64,000 nucleotides of DNA from an uncultured Porphyromonadaceae bacterium (GTDB lineage: Bacteria; Bacteroidota; Bacteroidia; Bacteroidales; Muribaculaceae): assembly GCA_900555715.1 (NCBI GenBank), contig USMC01000003.1:37949-101948 (forward strand). The letters are read 5' to 3'. Positions 24,174 through 33,692 of the stretch are shown here, piece by piece. Below the pieces are notes generated by a model. The model was given only the letters and a program-made list of their open reading frames with translations. It did no database searches and was not told where the DNA came from. The first letter of the stretch is position 1; every line of letters starts with the position of its first letter. Made by a program: the position numbers and the translations under genes.

Positions 24174-26162
24174 ATGCAAAAAACAACAGTGCTCCTCCTC
24201 GCCGGCATCACGGCTATCGCCGCGTCGGCAAAGACGACAAGCTACACACTGACATCGCCCGACGGGAAAGTGTCGACAGAAATCACTGCAGGGGAAACAA
24301 TCACATTCACTGCCGCTTACGATGGTAACGCGCTTCTTGAGCCATCCACAGTCGGCATCGTGCTCGAAAACGGGAAAACAGTCGGTACCGATGCCAAAGT
24401 GAGCTCCGCAAAACGCAAAAGCTACAATGGAATGATAGCCTCGCCGTTCTACCGCTCCGATTCTATCGCCGACTGCTATAACCAGCTCACACTTGGATTA
24501 GGCAAAGACTGGGACATTCAGTTCCGGGCTTACAACGACGGCATAGCCTACCGCTTCGTGTCCAAATCGAAGAAGGCATTCATCATAAACGATGAAATTG
24601 CCGAATTCAATTTCAGCGACGGAGCAATCGGCACAGTGCCTTTCGTCAACACCACAAAGACACAGAGCTTCGAGTCACAGTTCTTCAACTCGTTCGAGAA
24701 CCAGTATACCACCGCTCCTCTGCCCCGCCTCGACGGTAAACGTCTTGCCTTTCTGCCCGCCGTTGTCGAACCCGCAGGAGGTAATGGCAAAGTGCTCCTT
24801 GCCGAATCGGCGCTACTCGACTATCCCGGAATGTTCGTCAATGCAAGCGGCAACACTCTCAAAGCCGTTTTTGCGAACTACCCCAAAACACTGCAGCAAG
24901 GCGGACACAACAATCTTCAGGAACTCGTGCCTGAACGCGAAAGTTTCATCGCCAAAATATCGGCTCCACGCGCTCTGCCCTGGCGAATTGCCGTCGTAGC
25001 CCCCGACGACCGCACTCTTGCCGCGACAGAACTTGCATACGTCCTCGGCGAACCTTCACGCGTCGACGACACATCATGGATAAAACCCGGCAAAGTGGCA
25101 TGGGAATGGTGGAACGCCCTAAATCTCTACGGTGTCGACTTCAAGACCGGAGTCAATAACGAAACATATAAAGCTTATATCGATTTCGCCGGTAAGAACG
25201 GCATCGAATACGTGATTCTCGACGAAGGCTGGGCTGTCAACAAAAAAGCAGACCTGTTCCAGGTAGTTCCCGAAATCGACCTTCCCGAACTTGTACGCTA
25301 TGGCAAGGAACGTAACGTCGGACTCATTCTCTGGGCTGGTTACTATGCCTTCAACCGCGACATCGAACGCGTCTGCAAACATTATTCCGAAATGGGAATA
25401 AAGGGCTTCAAAATCGACTTCATGGACCGCGACGACCAGCTCATGTCGCAATTCTATGACAAAGCCGCCGCAACAGCTGCTAAATACCATCTTGTCATTG
25501 ATTTCCATGGAGCCTACAAACCTGCCGGCATCAACCGGACATACCCCAATGTACTCAACGTCGAAGGCGTCTTCGGTCTTGAAAACATGAAATGGAGCGA
25601 CCCCTCGGTCGACCAGGTGACATACGACTGTCAGATTCCGTTTATCCGTCAGGCAGCCGGTCCGATGGACTACACACAGGGCGCTATGCGCAACGCTTCG
25701 AAAGGCAACTACCGCCCCGTCAACTCCGAACCGATGAGTCAGGGCACACGCTGCCGGCAGCTTGCCCTCTACATGGTGCTCGACTCACCCCTCGATATGC
25801 TGTGCGATTCGCCGTCGAACTACAACAATGAAAAGGAATGTCTCGAATTCATCGCCGGAGTACCGACGACATGGGATGAGACACGTATCATCGACGGAAA
25901 GATGGGAGAATATATCATCACCGCACGCCGTAAAGGCAGCACATGGTATATCGGAGGTATCACCGACTGGACTCCGCGCGACATCGAAGTAGACCTGTCG
26001 TTCCTCTCTGCCGGACGACACGCAGCGGAGATATTCGCCGACGGTGCAAACGCCGACCGTTCAGGACGCGACTTCAAGCTTACTTCAGCAACCGTCGAGT
26101 CCGGCAGCAAACTCAAGCTGCATCTTGCCCCCGGCGGTGGCTTCGCCGTCAGAATAAAATAA
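24174..26162 (+). CDS. GH97 glycoside hydrolase, probable retaining alpha-galactosidase
   Basis: A 662-residue secreted enzyme: signal peptide (about 1-19), N-terminal beta-sandwich with the Ca2+-site region, a TIM barrel from about 300, and a C-terminal beta domain. Barrel motifs are WEWWNALNLYGVDF, VILDEGWAV, GFKIDFMDRDDQ and NVEGVFGLENMKW. GH97 holds inverting alpha-glucosidases (SusB) and retaining alpha-galactosidases; the latter have an Asp nucleophile on the KxDFxDRDDQ strand. Here D415, with a Glu at 464 or 470 as the acid/base candidate, points to the retaining galactosidase branch (family knowledge, not tested here). It stands alone between its own promoter and a strong terminator, outside any SusCD cluster. 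Confidence 0.9.
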   Translation: MQKTTVLLLAGITAIAASAKTTSYTLTSPDGKVSTEITAGETITFTAAYDGNALLEPSTVGIVLENGKTVGTDAKVSSAKRKSYNGMIASPFYRSDSIADCYNQLTLGLGKDWDIQFRAYNDGIAYRFVSKSKKAFIINDEIAEFNFSDGAIGTVPFVNTTKTQSFESQFFNSFENQYTTAPLPRLDGKRLAFLPAVVEPAGGNGKVLLAESALLDYPGMFVNASGNTLKAVFANYPKTLQQGGHNNLQELVPERESFIAKISAPRALPWRIAVVAPDDRTLAATELAYVLGEPSRVDDTSWIKPGKVAWEWWNALNLYGVDFKTGVNNETYKAYIDFAGKNGIEYVILDEGWAVNKKADLFQVVPEIDLPELVRYGKERNVGLILWAGYYAFNRDIERVCKHYSEMGIKGFKIDFMDRDDQLMSQFYDKAAATAAKYHLVIDFHGAYKPAGINRTYPNVLNVEGVFGLENMKWSDPSVDQVTYDCQIPFIRQAAGPMDYTQGAMRNASKGNYRPVNSEPMSQGTRCRQLALYMVLDSPLDMLCDSPSNYNNEKECLEFIAGVPTTWDETRIIDGKMGEYIITARRKGSTWYIGGITDWTPRDIEVDLSFLSAGRHAAEIFADGANADRSGRDFKLTSATVESGSKLKLHLAPGGGFAVRIK

Positions 26163-26180
26163 ACCTACCGCCTACAAAAC

Positions 26181-26233
26181 ATCCCCGTGCAAATGCGGAC
26201 CACGAAGAGTCCCGATTTGCACGGGGATTTTTA
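26181..26233 (+). terminator. Rho-independent terminator of the GH97 gene
   Basis: A perfect 14-bp inverted repeat (ATCCCCGTGCAAAT at 26181-26194 and ATTTGCACGGGGAT at 26215-26228) with a 20-nt loop, followed by T-rich sequence. It sits 18 bp after the GH97 stop and also lies between two convergent genes, so it may stop both. Confidence 0.85.
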
Positions 26234-26244
26234 ATAACTTGATC

Positions 26245-27504
26245 TTATTGCGGAATGTAGTCCAGACGGACGAACGGGGTGCGGTTGAACAGGCGGTTGG
26301 CTTCGGCCGCTATGGTCTCGGCTGGCAGCGCGCGGCGGTCGTCGACATTGCGGTTGATGTCCTCGCCGTGATACTCGGCAAGAGCAAGATTCGTCGCCCG
26401 CGACAGGTATCCCAGATTGGAGAAACGGAATGTCGACTCATAGTTGTTATAGCAACGCTGTAGCTCGCGCGGCGAAATCTCGCCGGGCGCAGACAACCGC
26501 CTGCCCTCTTCGAAGATAAGAGATGCCGCACGGTCGAACGCCTCGGGGCTGCTATCGGCAAGCTGGGCGAAAATAAGCACAAGTCCTTCGTGCTCGCTAC
26601 CGATGATGGATGCATCGCACGACGTGACGAGTCCCTGTGCCGAGCCGTATACCAGACGGGAATTGAAACGCGCCGCCTTGCCGGCAGAAAGAAGGTCGGT
26701 AATGGCATCAGCTGCGAAATAGCGTTCGCTGCCATACTGCGCCATCGGCACAGCCATGACAAGGAGTGGCACAGGAACGGCGGCACGGACAGTCTCGTGT
26801 ATCTCCGCGACAGGAAAACCAGGCAAAGGAAGATTACGGTGAGCGATGTCGCGGCGTCCGATGCCCCCGAACCACTTTTCCGCCAGCTCCATCGTACGCT
26901 CAAAAGAAATATTGCCGGTAACGGAAAGGATGGCATTGTTGGGAGCATAATGTGCGTAGAACCACGAGCGCACATCTTCCATCGTCACCTTCTCGATATG
27001 CTCCGGAACAAGACCAATAGTAGGCCACGAATACGGATGCTGAGGAGAGTATGCCATACGCCGGATAATGTGCATGGCATCGCCGTACGGACGGTCGAGA
27101 TGTGTCTGCTTGAACTCTTCGACAACGACCCCGCGCTGCACTTCAAGGGAGCGGTCGGCAAAAGCGAGTCCAAGCATACGGTCGCTTTCGAGATAGAAAG
27201 CCGTCTCTGCGTTCTGTGCCGGTACTGTGGCATAGAAATTGGTAAAGTCATTGCTTGTCCATGCATTATCCGAGCCGCCGGCACGTGTCAGAACAGCGTC
27301 ATAGTCCGGCACATTGACCGACCCTCCGAACATCAGATGTTCAAAAAGATGTGCCATGCCGGTAAGCTCCCGTTTTTCATCGCGTGAGCCTACATTATAA
27401 AGAATATTGACGGCAACCATGGCTGTGGTGCCGTCAAAGGAGTGGACGATGCGCAGACCGTTGTCGAGAACGGCACGGCGCACCGGAATATTCTCTATGC
27501 TCAT
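26245..27504 (-). CDS. M16-family zinc metalloprotease (insulinase/processing-peptidase type)
   Basis: A 419-residue single-unit M16 peptidase. The inverted zinc motif HxxEH is HLFEH (52-56), and the distal glutamate ligand is in the VVVEEF segment about 80 residues later. The peptidase domain is followed by the inactive-type C-terminal half (SVTGNISFERTMELAEKWFG). There is no signal peptide, so it is probably cytoplasmic. M16B proteins such as this degrade or process small peptides. It overlaps the cyclophilin gene by 4 bp and ends the three-gene operon that starts at 28762. Confidence 0.9.
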   Translation of the reverse strand: MSIENIPVRRAVLDNGLRIVHSFDGTTAMVAVNILYNVGSRDEKRELTGMAHLFEHLMFGGSVNVPDYDAVLTRAGGSDNAWTSNDFTNFYATVPAQNAETAFYLESDRMLGLAFADRSLEVQRGVVVEEFKQTHLDRPYGDAMHIIRRMAYSPQHPYSWPTIGLVPEHIEKVTMEDVRSWFYAHYAPNNAILSVTGNISFERTMELAEKWFGGIGRRDIAHRNLPLPGFPVAEIHETVRAAVPVPLLVMAVPMAQYGSERYFAADAITDLLSAGKAARFNSRLVYGSAQGLVTSCDASIIGSEHEGLVLIFAQLADSSPEAFDRAASLIFEEGRRLSAPGEISPRELQRCYNNYESTFRFSNLGYLSRATNLALAEYHGEDINRNVDDRRALPAETIAAEANRLFNRTPFVRLDYIPQ

Positions 27505-28382
27505 TCAGAGAGAACTTTCATAGATATTATGCGGATGTCCTCTTTGGGACGGTCAGCACCGTCGGTGGCAACCTTTTCAATACGGTCAATGACATCCATG
27601 CCGGCGATTACTTCGCCGAAAACGCTATAGTCACCGTCGAGATGAGGAGCGCCGCCTACTGTCGTGTAAGCCTCGCGCTGCTCCGCTGTCAGTGTCGGAG
27701 CCGGAGTCTTGGCAACCTCTTCTTCAGTCTGCTTGATAAGCTGATTCTGGAGAGCCATCAGCCCTTGCTGATCGCCGCGCTTCTGCATGGCTATGATGCT
27801 GTCGCGGTGCGCCATCGCGAGATTGTTGAAAATCTGCTGCATCTGGCGGTTCTTGAGGCTGCTCTCAAGCTGGGCGAGCTGTCCTTCCGACACCTTTGCT
27901 CCCGTCACAACATAGAACTGCGAGCCGCTCGACTGCTTCATGGGATTCACCTGATCGCCCTGACGCGCCGCAGCAAGCGCTCCGCGCTTGTGGAAGTGCT
28001 TGGGATATACAATCTCAGCGTCGATCTTGTAGTCGGGACCACCGGTTCCGAGGTGCTGACCGGGAGCGGCGGTGCGGCTGTCGGGGTCGCCAGCCTGAAC
28101 CATGAAGTCCTTGATAACGCGGTGGAAAAGCGTGCCGTCGTAATAGCCATCCCTTACAAGTTTCAGGAAGTTGTCGCGATGTTTAGGCGTATCGCCATAG
28201 AGAAGAATTGTGAAGTTACCGGCTGTAGTGGCTACCTCTACTTTTGCCGATGCTGTGTCGGGAGTGTTCTGTTCTTTCATCTGAGTAGTTGCTTCGGGGC
28301 TTGCTGCCGACTTTGAGCCGCAACCTGCCGTAGCGGCAGCAACTATCATCGCAGCTGCCACTGTATAAAAAAATCGTTTCAT
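27501..28382 (-). CDS. Cyclophilin-type peptidyl-prolyl isomerase lipoprotein
   Basis: A 293-residue lipoprotein: the signal sequence ends in the lipobox ATAGC, followed by a spacer rich in S, A and T. The cyclophilin domain includes FLKLVRDGYYDGTLFHRVI, FMVQAGDPDSR, GTGGPDYKIDAEI, SSGSQFYVV and a C-terminal VFGEVIAGMDVIDRI. Between the two halves lies a helical, glutamine-rich insertion of about 65 residues (roughly 170-235) not found in minimal cyclophilins. It probably folds exported proteins in the envelope. I use ATG 28382; the codon before it (28385) is TTG. The start overlaps the previous stop by one base (TGATG). Confidence 0.9.
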   Translation of the reverse strand: MKRFFYTVAAAMIVAAATAGCGSKSAASPEATTQMKEQNTPDTASAKVEVATTAGNFTILLYGDTPKHRDNFLKLVRDGYYDGTLFHRVIKDFMVQAGDPDSRTAAPGQHLGTGGPDYKIDAEIVYPKHFHKRGALAAARQGDQVNPMKQSSGSQFYVVTGAKVSEGQLAQLESSLKNRQMQQIFNNLAMAHRDSIIAMQKRGDQQGLMALQNQLIKQTEEEVAKTPAPTLTAEQREAYTTVGGAPHLDGDYSVFGEVIAGMDVIDRIEKVATDGADRPKEDIRIISMKVLSE

Positions 28383-28762
28383 CAAATTATTGTCGTTGGG
28401 AAGAGACGCTTGTAGATGCGTCGGAAATTATCGTCGGAAGCGCAGAGTTCTGCAGCGCGCTCTTCGTAATCCTCACCATAAAGTCCCTGCAGGAGGTCGG
28501 GCAGATATTTGTGCTCTCTGTCCTTATCGATGGCAAGCGACACCAGTTTTTTCACCGCCGGGGCATAACCGTCGGGGTCGATGGCGTTGAGATAGCGCGC
28601 AGCGCTTGCCATAAACTGCCCTGACAGGTCGACACGCGCCATATTTTCGATAAGTGTGTCGATTTCCTCGGGTCCGCATTCGCCTATATGGTTTGCAAGA
28701 TACTCGTAGGTCACCAGACCATCTTTATCCTGCTTTAGTTTTTTCTTATCGTCGTCTGTCAT
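28382..28762 (-). CDS. Small acidic protein of unknown function
   Basis: A 126-residue soluble protein with no signal peptide or membrane segment. It is highly charged at the N-terminus (MTDDDKKKLKQDKDG) and mainly helical, with a recurrent pattern of conserved-looking segments such as LANHIGECGPEEIDTLIENM and KYLPDLLQGLYGEDYEERA. I do not recognise a domain. It is the first gene of an operon with the cyclophilin lipoprotein and the M16 peptidase, driven by a well-formed promoter at 28786-28817, so it is surely expressed. Confidence 0.75.
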   Translation of the reverse strand: MTDDDKKKLKQDKDGLVTYEYLANHIGECGPEEIDTLIENMARVDLSGQFMASAARYLNAIDPDGYAPAVKKLVSLAIDKDREHKYLPDLLQGLYGEDYEERAAELCASDDNFRRIYKRLFPTTII

Positions 28763-28785
28763 TGTGCATATTTTCTATTTGTCGG

Positions 28786-28817
28786 CAAAGATATATGTTT
28801 TTCACCGAACAGCCAAA
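28786..28817 (-). promoter_or_regulatory. Promoter of the small-protein/cyclophilin/M16 operon
   Basis: On the minus strand TTTG (28817-28814), exactly 20 bp, then TATCTTTG (28793-28786), a full match to the Bacteroidetes TTTG / TAnnTTTG consensus. It is 23 bp before the start at 28762. Confidence 0.82.
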
Positions 28818-28838
28818 GTTAGCAGAACGAATAAATGT

Positions 28839-28876
28839 AAAAAACGGCGGCTTGCCGAAAAAATCAGCAAGCCGCC
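28839..28876 (-). terminator. Rho-independent terminator after the M13 peptidase and the dnaN run
   Basis: Perfect 10-bp arms GGCGGCTTGC and GCAAGCCGCC (28846-28855 and 28867-28876), followed on the minus strand by a T-run. It closes the long minus-strand run that begins at dnaN and lies just upstream of the next promoter. Confidence 0.9.
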
Positions 28877-28930
28877 AAATTATTATGTCAGATAAAGGAA
28901 TTACACGCAATAATTCCAGCTGCCTAATGA

Positions 28931-30952
28931 TTACCAGATGATTACGCGCTCAGAAGGAACGCGGAACATCGGGTCGCCTTCGACGATATCGAATGCCTCG
29001 AAGAAGGGTTCGATATTGCGGAGAGTGGCGTTGACGCGCCAGCGTCCGAGCGAGTGAGGATCACTCTCTGTGCGCTGGAGTATTTCCTCCGGACGGATAT
29101 TGGCTGCCCACACATTAGCGTATGCGAGATAGAAACGCTGGTCGGGTGTGAAACCGTCGATAACAGGAGCCTCGGCGCCTTTGAGAGAATTGAGATATGC
29201 TGTATGTGCAACGCGCAGACCGCCCTGGTCGGCGATATTCTCGCCAAGGGTGAGGCGGCCGTTGGCGTGTGTGCCGGGAGCTACCTCCACGCTGTCGAAC
29301 TGAGCGACGAGCTTATCGGCGAGGTTGTTGAAGGCTTCGGCATCGGCAGCTGTCCACCAGTCTGACATATTGCCGTCCTTGTCGAACTGGCGGCCCTGAT
29401 CGTCGAATCCGTGAGTCATCTCATGACCGATTACAACACCGATAGCGCCGTAGTTCACAGCATCGTCGGCTTCGGGATCGAAGAACGGCGGCTGGAGAAT
29501 ACCGGCAGGGAAGCATATTTCGTTGGTTGTAGGATTGTAGTAAGCATTGACTGTCTGCGGCGACATAAACCAGCGTGCGCGGTCGACGGGCTTGCCGTAA
29601 TCGCTGTAGTTGTAGTCGACGTTGAACATGATTGCGTTCTGGACATTTTTCCAATACGACTGTGACGGGTCTACGGTAAGTTTTGAGTAGTCGCGCCATG
29701 TGTCGGGATAGCCGATCTTGACAGTAAAGGCGTTGAGCTTTTCGTGTGCGCGTGCCTTTGTGCTGTCGCTCATCCATGTAAGGCTGTCGATGTGCTGTCC
29801 GAGAGCTTCCTGAAGATTGCCTACAAGATTGAGCATCTTCTCCTTGGAGCTTGCAGGGAAATATTTCTCAACATAGAGTTCTCCGAGAGCCTCACCGAGG
29901 ACACCGTTAGGAATGGACAGGGAGCGTTTCCAGCGGGGCTGCTGTTCCTGCACGCCCGACATAACCTTGCGGAGCTCGAACTGAGCGTTCACGAAGTCGT
30001 CGCTGAGGTAAGAAGCGGCGGAAGTGAGGTATGACGCGGCGAAATAGTCGCGCAGAGCCTGCTCATCTGCTGTGCCGAGCACTTTGGCAACAGTAGCATA
30101 GTATTCCGGCTGACCGACGATGACAGTGTCGACATCGAGCTTGCTGAGTTCGAAATAGTGTTTCAGATCGACAGCCGGATAGTCCTTGACAAGTTCGGCG
30201 ACGCTTGTAGGATTGTACTGCGCGGGGATGTCGCGCAGCTGCGTACGTGTCATCTGGCTTTGCGCGAGTTCTGTCTCAATCTTCATAGTGTTATCGACGA
30301 AACGCGCGGCTGCCTCTTCATCATAGCCAACGAGCTTTGCAAGAGTGCCGAGGTATGTGCGGTATGCCTCACGGATGGCTTTGGCGCGGTCGGTGTCGTC
30401 GGTATAATAGTCGCGGTCTCCCAGACCGAGACCGCCCTGGCTCCAGTACATGACATTCATATCGGAGTTCATCAGATCGGCTTCAACACCGGTGTCGAAG
30501 AATGTGCCGACTCCGGGCATGGTTGCCATAAGCTCGATGAGTTTTTCGCGGGGAGTAGCGGCGATAACTTCGAGATCTGCCATTACGGGCTGCGCGCCTT
30601 CTTCGTTCAGGCGCACGCTGTCGAGACCGAGATTGTACAGGTCGCGCACCTTCTGTGCATTTGTGCCGTTCTCGACTGCAGTGTTTTTGGAGAGTTCTTC
30701 TATAAGATCACGCACCTGCTGGCGGTTGTTCTCACCGAGAACGTCGAATGTTCCGAAACGTGAATACTCCGGTTTGAGCGGATTAGCTTTCATCCATCCG
30801 CCGCAAGCATAGTCATAGAAATCGTCCTTAGGGGAAACCTCTGTGTCAAGGTTGGCAACGTCGATACCTTTTGGAGCGTTGTCCTTCTTGCAGCTCTGGC
30901 AGGAAGCGACAACGGCAAAAGCAGTTGCAATCAACATAAGTTCTTTTTTCAT
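28931..30952 (-). CDS. M13-family (neprilysin/PepO) metallopeptidase lipoprotein
   Basis: A 673-residue envelope peptidase: signal sequence with lipobox VASC, then the M13 N-terminal domain. The catalytic domain has the zinc motif HEMTH (510-514) in VIGHEMTHGFDDQG, the third zinc ligand in GENIADQGG (570-578), and NAYYNPTTNEICFPAGIL as substrate-binding sequence. The family cleaves oligopeptides of limited size. The gene follows an ABC-F gene by 23 bp and is the last of the dnaN-initiated run; a strong terminator lies 55 bp beyond its stop. Confidence 0.94.
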   Translation of the reverse strand: MKKELMLIATAFAVVASCQSCKKDNAPKGIDVANLDTEVSPKDDFYDYACGGWMKANPLKPEYSRFGTFDVLGENNRQQVRDLIEELSKNTAVENGTNAQKVRDLYNLGLDSVRLNEEGAQPVMADLEVIAATPREKLIELMATMPGVGTFFDTGVEADLMNSDMNVMYWSQGGLGLGDRDYYTDDTDRAKAIREAYRTYLGTLAKLVGYDEEAAARFVDNTMKIETELAQSQMTRTQLRDIPAQYNPTSVAELVKDYPAVDLKHYFELSKLDVDTVIVGQPEYYATVAKVLGTADEQALRDYFAASYLTSAASYLSDDFVNAQFELRKVMSGVQEQQPRWKRSLSIPNGVLGEALGELYVEKYFPASSKEKMLNLVGNLQEALGQHIDSLTWMSDSTKARAHEKLNAFTVKIGYPDTWRDYSKLTVDPSQSYWKNVQNAIMFNVDYNYSDYGKPVDRARWFMSPQTVNAYYNPTTNEICFPAGILQPPFFDPEADDAVNYGAIGVVIGHEMTHGFDDQGRQFDKDGNMSDWWTAADAEAFNNLADKLVAQFDSVEVAPGTHANGRLTLGENIADQGGLRVAHTAYLNSLKGAEAPVIDGFTPDQRFYLAYANVWAANIRPEEILQRTESDPHSLGRWRVNATLRNIEPFFEAFDIVEGDPMFRVPSERVIIW

Positions 30953-30975
30953 TTTAATATATTATAAGAAATTGG

Positions 30976-32937
30976 TTATTGTCCATATCTGTTTTTGAGC
31001 TCGTCGAGCTCCATCTGTGCGAGTTCCCATACGCTCATGGCATTTTCCACAGCTTTGGTGGCTGCCGCATGGCGTTCGAAAATGTCGCCTTCGACCTCTC
31101 CGGCGGCAATGCTTGCCTCTATAGATGCGAGCTCGGTTTCGCACTGCGCTACCGCCTGCTCGGCCTCCTCGACCTTCTTCGCAGCCCGTTTGAGCGTTTT
31201 GTCGCGCTCACGTTGCTCCGCATATGTCAGCTTGGTAGCCGACGGCTTGTTTTCGGCGGCAGCAGCGGTCTTAGGTTCTTCCTGCTTTTTAGGCGTCGGC
31301 GATGTCGACATCTCCAGCTCACGGAGCGAAGCCAGGCGTTTCTTCTCAAGAAACTCGTAAATGCCGCCAAGACATTCACGTACCTGTCCACCGCCGAATT
31401 CATAAACTTTCTCGACAAGCCCGTCGAGGAACTCACGGTCGTGGCTGACGACGATGACGGTTCCGTCGAAGTCGGCAATAGCCTGCTTGAGGACATCCTT
31501 GCTACGCATGTCGAGATGGTTGGTAGGTTCGTCGAGGATAAGCAGATTGACGGGTTCCAGAAGGAGTTTTATCATTGCCAGACGGGTCTTTTCACCGCCA
31601 GAAAGCACTTTCACCTTCTTGTCGGATGCTTCGCCGCCAAACATGAACGCGCCCAATATATCGCGTATCTTCAATCTGATATCGCCGACAGCCACACGGT
31701 CGATAGTATCGAACACCGTTATCTCGCCGTCGAGCAACTGAGCCTGATTCTGCGCAAAATAGCCTATCTTCACGTTATGTCCGAGCCGCAGGCTGCCTGT
31801 GAACGGTATTTCGCCCATTATGCACTTGACAAGCGTCGACTTTCCTTCGCCATTCTTGCCAACAAACGCTACTTTCTCGCCGCGGCGCAAGGTGAATGTG
31901 GCATGGTCGAACACCTGATGATCACCATATGCCTTGCCTACATCTTCAAGAATGAGAGGAAAATCGCCCGACCGTGGAGCCGGAGGGAAACGCAGATTCA
32001 GACTGGAATTGTCGAGCTCGTCGACTTCGATACGCTCAATTTTAGCCAGCTGCTTGATGCGGCTCTGAACCTGTACCGATTTTGTCGCCTTGTACCGGAA
32101 ACGTTCGATGAAATCTTCTGTGTCGGCAATCTGTTTCTGCTGGTTGCGGTAGGCACGCATCTGCTGCTCGATGCGTTCCTGGCGGAGGACTACGAACTTG
32201 GAGTAGTTCACATTGTAGTCGTAGATACGTCCGAGATTGATTTCAATGGTCCGTCCGGTCACATTATCTATAAACGCGCGGTCGTGGCTCACGAGTACAA
32301 CGGCTTTTGCCTTCGTGATGAGAAAATTCTCAAGCCACTGTATCGACTCGATGTCAAGATGATTGGTAGGTTCGTCGAGAAGCAGGACGTCGGGACGACG
32401 CAGAAGAAGCTTCGCAAGCTCTATGCGCATACGCCAACCTCCGCTGAACTCCGACGTAGGACGCTCGAAATCGGAACGGACAAAGCCGAGACCCATGAGC
32501 GTTTTCTCAAGCTCTGCCTCGCAGTTATCCGACGAAGCCATGGCAAGCTGCTCGGTAAGATCGCTGACACGCTCTATGAGTTGCTGATAGTCGTCAGATT
32601 CATAATCGGTGCGGTTGCTGAGCTCATTACTGAGATGGTCGAGGCGCTGCTTCATCTCCTCGATGTGCGCAAACACCTTCCGTACTTCCTCAACGACCGT
32701 GGCATCGTCCTCCAGCGCCATCTGCTGCGGCAGATAGCCTATCGTAACATCGTTAGGAACCGACACACTGCCGGATGTGGGACGCTGCAGACCAGCGATG
32801 ATTTTGAGCATCGTCGATTTGCCGGCGCCATTCTTTCCGACGAGAGCTATCTTGTCTTTTGGATTGATGACATAGTTTATATTGTCGAACAGCACCTGAC
32901 TGCTGAACTCAACCGACAGATTGTTGATGGAAATCAT
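30976..32937 (-). CDS. ABC-F family ATPase
   Basis: A 653-residue soluble protein with two ABC cassettes and no membrane segment. Walker A motifs are GKNGAGKST (first) and GKNGEGKST (second); signature loops are EFSGGWRMR and VLSGGEKTR, each followed by LLLDEPTNHLD or LILDEPTNHLD. The inter-domain linker is arginine/glutamine-rich, and the C-terminal 90 residues form a charged coiled coil. ABC-F proteins act on the ribosome (translation factors or antibiotic-protection proteins); the architecture fits the Uup/YheS-like housekeeping groups. It overlaps rlmB by 4 bp. Confidence 0.92.
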   Translation of the reverse strand: MISINNLSVEFSSQVLFDNINYVINPKDKIALVGKNGAGKSTMLKIIAGLQRPTSGSVSVPNDVTIGYLPQQMALEDDATVVEEVRKVFAHIEEMKQRLDHLSNELSNRTDYESDDYQQLIERVSDLTEQLAMASSDNCEAELEKTLMGLGFVRSDFERPTSEFSGGWRMRIELAKLLLRRPDVLLLDEPTNHLDIESIQWLENFLITKAKAVVLVSHDRAFIDNVTGRTIEINLGRIYDYNVNYSKFVVLRQERIEQQMRAYRNQQKQIADTEDFIERFRYKATKSVQVQSRIKQLAKIERIEVDELDNSSLNLRFPPAPRSGDFPLILEDVGKAYGDHQVFDHATFTLRRGEKVAFVGKNGEGKSTLVKCIMGEIPFTGSLRLGHNVKIGYFAQNQAQLLDGEITVFDTIDRVAVGDIRLKIRDILGAFMFGGEASDKKVKVLSGGEKTRLAMIKLLLEPVNLLILDEPTNHLDMRSKDVLKQAIADFDGTVIVVSHDREFLDGLVEKVYEFGGGQVRECLGGIYEFLEKKRLASLRELEMSTSPTPKKQEEPKTAAAAENKPSATKLTYAEQRERDKTLKRAAKKVEEAEQAVAQCETELASIEASIAAGEVEGDIFERHAAATKAVENAMSVWELAQMELDELKNRYGQ

Positions 32938-33689
32938 ATAATCTCAAGATTATCCGCCAGACGCTGACGCACCACTTCGTACATCATCACACCCGCAGCC
33001 ACGCTGACGTTGAGCGACTCTATCCGTCCGAACTGCGGAATGGCGGCGCGGACGTCGGCAAGGGCGAGAATCTCGGGTGATATGCCCGTATCCTCCGCAC
33101 CCATGACGAGAGCCACAGGCGTGGTATAATCGCCGAGAGTATAGTTCTGCGATGACTTTTCGGTTGAGCATACAATCTGACAGCCGCTGTCCTTGAGATA
33201 GCGCACAGCCGCCACAAGCGAGTTCTCGCGGCATACCGGTATATAGTTCAGCGCTCCCGCCGAGGTCTTGACGGAGTCGGAACCTACCGACACACTGCCG
33301 CGCGACGGTATCACGATCGCATTGACACCACAGCACTCGGCGGTTCGGGCTATAGCGCCGAAATTGCGCACGTCGGTGATGCCGTCGAGCACAAGGATGA
33401 AAGGCAGCACGCCATCGTCGAAAAGTGTCGGCATGATATTGCCGAGACTGGCGTAGTCGACAGCGGCAACCTGAGCGATGACACCCTGATGATTCTTGCG
33501 GGTGATTTTGTTGAGACGTTCGGCGGGCACGCGTTGTACTGCTATATGGTTCGCGCGCGCGAGCTGAGTAAGACGGGTGGCAAGTTCGCTGCCAAGGTCT
33601 TTCTTTATAAAAATTTTGTCGATAGTACGCCCTGAATCAATAGCCTCGATCACGGGATGTACACCGAAAATATAATCGTTAATATCCAT
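32934..33689 (-). CDS. rlmB: 23S rRNA (guanosine-2'-O)-methyltransferase, SpoU family
   Basis: A 251-residue methyltransferase. The N-terminal substrate-binding domain begins YIFGVHPVIEAI. The C-terminal SPOUT knot contains LDGITDVRNFGAIARTAE, ALVMGAEDTGISPEIL and SLNVSVAAGVMMYE, the three SpoU motifs. RlmB methylates G2251 in the ribosomal P-loop. The gene lies 3 bp after recN and overlaps the ABC-F gene, in a conserved Bacteroidales order. Confidence 0.95.
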   Translation of the reverse strand: MDINDYIFGVHPVIEAIDSGRTIDKIFIKKDLGSELATRLTQLARANHIAVQRVPAERLNKITRKNHQGVIAQVAAVDYASLGNIMPTLFDDGVLPFILVLDGITDVRNFGAIARTAECCGVNAIVIPSRGSVSVGSDSVKTSAGALNYIPVCRENSLVAAVRYLKDSGCQIVCSTEKSSQNYTLGDYTTPVALVMGAEDTGISPEILALADVRAAIPQFGRIESLNVSVAAGVMMYEVVRQRLADNLEII

Positions 33690-33692
33690 ATT

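Noticed and set aside
30979..32967. A 662-codon plus-strand frame opposite the ABC-F gene
   Set aside because: The opposite strand carries two intact ABC cassettes; the plus frame is its shadow with no recognisable domain.
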